From contig CALVAU010000019.1 of assembly GCA_944325615.1 (NCBI GenBank), positions 1 to 8,148 on the forward strand: DNA of 8,148 bases, in the 5' to 3' direction. Made by a program: the position numbers and the translations under genes. Shown here one piece after another: positions 5,937-8,148 of this stretch. Below the pieces are notes generated by a model. It made no database searches. It saw only the letters and a program-made list of their open reading frames with translations, and was not told where the DNA came from. This stretch comes from Candidatus Gastranaerophilales bacterium (GTDB lineage Bacteria; Cyanobacteriota; Vampirovibrionia; Gastranaerophilales; Gastranaerophilaceae). Numbering within the stretch: the stretch's first letter is position 1; each line of letters begins with the position of its first letter.

Positions 5937-7649
5937 CTACATTCTTTCAGGAGCACTTACCCCTAAAATATTGAATGCATTACCTAAAACTTGTTTAACG
6001 GCAAGAATTAATGCAAGACGAGACTTCATAAGAGTTTTATCCTCTGAAAGTACACGATTGGCATTGTAGAATTAATTAAATTCCGATGCCAATTCTTGTA
6101 CATATCTGCAAATTGTATAAACTTGTCTTGTCTCAGCTGACATTTTTATCATAGACTTAAATTCTTCCAATTTTAATATTAGTTTTCTTGCTGTATCAAT
6201 TGTCGGCAAGAGGTAATCTTTTTTGTAATTATTTTTTAGATCTTCCACCTCTTCATTTTTTAAAGGTGCAGGAATATTTTTACCTGTTTCTGTGTCAATT
6301 TTTTCTTCAACAGCATTTCTCAAAATAGAACAAGCTCTGGCGTGTGCATATTGGACATAGAATACAGGGTTTTCATCACTATTAGTCTTAGCAAGTTCAA
6401 TATCGAAGTCTAAAGTAGTATCAATATTTCTCATAGTCATCCAAAAACGAGTAGCATCAACACCGACTTCATCAATCAAATCTTCTAATGTTACCATATT
6501 TTTTCTCTTGCCCATACGAACTTCGTTACCGTTAATCACTAGATTAACAAGCTGTCCTAAAAGCACTTCCAATTTGTTAGGATCATAACCTAATGCCTCA
6601 ATTGAAGCTTTTACACGGGCTACATAACCATGGTGATCAGCCCCCCAAATATTTATCATACGATCAAAACCTCGGTCCAATTTATCAATGTGATAAGCTA
6701 TATCCGCAGTCAAATATGTATTTGAGCCATCAGCTTTTTTAATTACTCTATCTTGATCATCGCCGTAATCAGAAGACTTAAACCAATCTGCACCATCTTT
6801 TTGATAAATTTTACCGCTGGATTTCAGTTTATTTACGCATTCTTCTACCTTACCTGATTTGTGCAATGAAAGTTCTGAATAGAAATTATCAAAATAAACT
6901 CTGAAGTTTTCTAATAAATCCTTTTGAATCTTTTCCATTTCTAATTTTGCAAAATCAGCTAATTCTTTCACATCTTCAGGCAATCCTTTATGAGTCTCAA
7001 GATATTTTTTTGCAACAGGGATTAGATAATCACCCGGATAATAATTTTTTCTTTCTAATTCATCAGTCGGAAAATCAACATCTTCACCCAATTCTTGTCT
7101 AATTCTTATTGCAAGAGAATTGCCAAGTTTTTGAATTTGAGATCCGGCATCGTTAATATAAAATTCCTGAAATACATCATGTCCATAAAATTTCAAAAGA
7201 TTAGCCAAAACTGACCCCATAGCAGCCCATCTGCCATGTCCAATATGGAAAGGTCCAGTCGGATTGGCTGATACATACTCTAAAATTATTTTTTCTTTTT
7301 CAATATTTGAAGGTCGTCCAAAATTTTCACGTTTTTCGAAAACTTCATATATTGCATCTGATAAAAGTTTTTCACCGGCTTTGAAATTTATAAACCCACC
7401 TATTACAGAATATTCATTGTCATCTTTTTCAATTTTATCAACAATAGCATTTGCAATCATCGGCGGAGCAATTTTTGCACTTCGAGCTAAAGATGAAACA
7501 TTTACCGCAAAATCTCCAAAATCAGGGTTCTTTGGCTTTTCAACAACCAGAGTCCCTTTAGTATAATCCGTCATTTGACCGACTTTATTATCTTTAATTG
7601 CGCTAATTAGTGCATCTTCAATTTTGTTTATAAAATATTCCTTGATCAT
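5937..7649 (-). CDS. argS: Arginyl-tRNA synthetase, interrupted by an in-frame TAA near the C-terminus
   Basis: ArgRS charges tRNA-Arg with arginine, an essential step. The start at 7649 has GGAG (7661-7658) 8 bases upstream. Domains: N-terminal Add-1 domain (1-90, with NPDFGDFAVN at 41-50); class I core with SANPTGPFHIGHGR (HIGH at 135-138), YINDAG, WGADHHGYV (335-343) and a KMSKS-like MGKRK (379-383); and the helical DALR anticodon-binding domain beginning at NPVFYVQYAHAR (427-438). After EFN (residue 525) there is a TAA at 6074-6072. The same frame then continues for 44 codons beginning FYNANRVL and ending LGVSAPERM before TAG at 5937. That is the normal ArgRS C-terminus, so the whole frame (569 sense codons) is full length apart from this one stop. 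Conventional translation would give 525 residues lacking the final helices. A single substitution, strain nonsense mutation, sequencing error or readthrough could explain it; the tail shows no decay. Convergent with the gene at 5574-5930 and divergent from mgtE. Confidence 0.93.
6072..6074 (-). other. In-frame TAA inside conserved argS C-terminus
   Basis: The codon context on the minus strand is GAA TTT AAT TAA TTC TAC AAT, encoding E-F-N-stop-F-Y-N. In other ArgRS proteins this position sits in the conserved 'F(H/N)xFYN' segment and is an ordinary residue, often lysine. AAA to TAA is a single base change. No frameshift is needed to recover the tail. Confidence 0.9.
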
Positions 7650-7738
7650 CTTTTTCTCTCCGTAAATTTAACTTATATGCAAATTTTACAATAAAAAAAA
7701 ATCTCCTGCAATTCTAAGTCAAAATTTTATATTCGTAC

Positions 7739-7744
7739 TATAAT
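7739..7744 (+). promoter_or_regulatory. -10 box of a possible leaderless mgtE promoter
   Basis: A perfect TATAAT lies only 6 bases before the first ATG of mgtE (7751). Its usual start point would fall at or one base before that ATG. The -35 candidate AAGTCA (7716-7721, 17-base spacer) matches consensus at only three of six positions. If this promoter is used with the ATG at 7751, the mRNA is leaderless. Confidence 0.4.
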
Positions 7745-7750
7745 AATGTT

Positions 7751-8148
7751 ATGATGAATGTCTCAAACGTTATTGAAAGATTAAGGGAAATAATGGAAGA
7801 TGAAACGCTGGACCAATTAAAAGAAGAATTGGCCGGCTTTCACAGTGCTGATTTAGCTGATGTATTCCAAGAATTAAAACCAGAAGAGCGCCTTACATGT
7901 TTTAAACTCTTAGACATTGAAAAAGCTGCAGAACTTATGGAATATATTTCCCCTCAAATGCAAGTAGAGTTGCTTGGGGACATTGATCAGGAAGTTGCAT
8001 CAAAAATTTTGACAAAATTACCGCATGACGCAGCAGCTGACGTCTTAGGTGATATGGAAGAAGACGAATCTGAAACTTACCTTGATAAACTTCCACACAA
8101 ATTTTCTGAAGAAGTTAGAGAACTTTTAACATACAACGAAGATACCGC
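7751..8148 (+). CDS. mgtE: Magnesium transporter MgtE, N-terminal part (cut by window end)
   Basis: MgtE is a homodimeric inner-membrane Mg2+ channel gated by its cytoplasmic N and CBS domains. The 132 codons visible are the MgtE N domain, a superhelix of short repeats: FHSADLADVFQELKPEERL, LLDIEKAAELMEYISPQMQ, LLGDIDQEVASKILTKLPHD, AAADVLGDMEEDESETYLDKL, then VRELLTYNEDTA leading toward the CBS pair. The CBS and transmembrane domains lie beyond the right edge. The start is uncertain. ATG at 7751 (followed by a second ATG) has no SD and sits next to a TATAAT. ATG at 7793 has AAGGG 5 bases upstream and would drop 14 residues (MMNVSNVIERLREI). The longer form fits the usual helix before the first repeat. 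The 101-base gap to divergent argS is too short to hold an M-box magnesium riboswitch. Confidence 0.88.
   Translation, partial: MMNVSNVIERLREIMEDETLDQLKEELAGFHSADLADVFQELKPEERLTCFKLLDIEKAAELMEYISPQMQVELLGDIDQEVASKILTKLPHDAAADVLGDMEEDESETYLDKLPHKFSEEVRELLTYNEDT

Noticed and set aside
7264..7566. Plus-strand open frame of 100 codons within argS.
   Set aside because: Antisense to the ArgRS N-terminal domain; no SD and no recognisable protein.

Overview
The window is AT-rich bacterial DNA carrying ordinary core genes (tRNA-Phe, infC, a dus gene, argS, mgtE) mixed with lineage-specific open frames. The best guess is a non-photosynthetic relative of cyanobacteria (Vampirovibrionia/Melainabacteria, Gastranaerophilales type). 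Three things suggest this: an IF-3 with the cyanobacterial-looking segments 'RYKIDTHDY' and 'GREMQHSNLA', an infC not followed by rpmI-rplT, and asparagine-rich unknown proteins with an 'FNSP' or 'VSFS' N-terminal style. This is from memory, so the lineage call is moderate; an AT-rich Firmicute is the main alternative.

Layout. Positions 1-208 hold no supportable gene, only a small stem-loop. tRNA-Phe(GAA) lies on the minus strand at 209-281, and its promoter is back to back with a plus-strand promoter for an unknown 283-residue protein (445-1296). That gene meets infC (minus) tail to tail with a 2-base gap. infC appears to start at a rare AUA codon at 1832, and an 11-bp dyad lies over its promoter region. 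A 58-residue unknown protein (2082-2258) has its own promoter, Shine-Dalgarno (SD) site and a strong terminator. Next comes an exported protein made of TPR repeats (2433-4547), which overlaps a tRNA-dihydrouridine synthase gene by 11 bases. A second small unknown protein (5574-5930) follows and again meets a minus-strand gene, argS, tail to tail. The start of mgtE (7751 onward) diverges from argS and runs off the right edge.

The strongest observations are these. (1) argS has an in-frame TAA at 6072-6074. The conserved C-terminus, ending in APERM, continues in the same frame for 44 more codons to a TAG at 5937. (2) infC has an ideally placed SD in front of AUA and no AUG, GUG or UUG between the upstream stop and the internal AUG. 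(3) The two unknown plus-strand proteins share an N-terminal motif of about 24 residues, and both sit convergent to a translation gene with similar small hairpins at the junction.

Together the recognised genes serve translation: initiation (IF-3), tRNA-Phe, tRNA modification (Dus) and Arg-tRNA charging. The TPR protein and MgtE belong to the cell envelope. I see no CRISPR array, insertion sequence, phage gene or defence operon.
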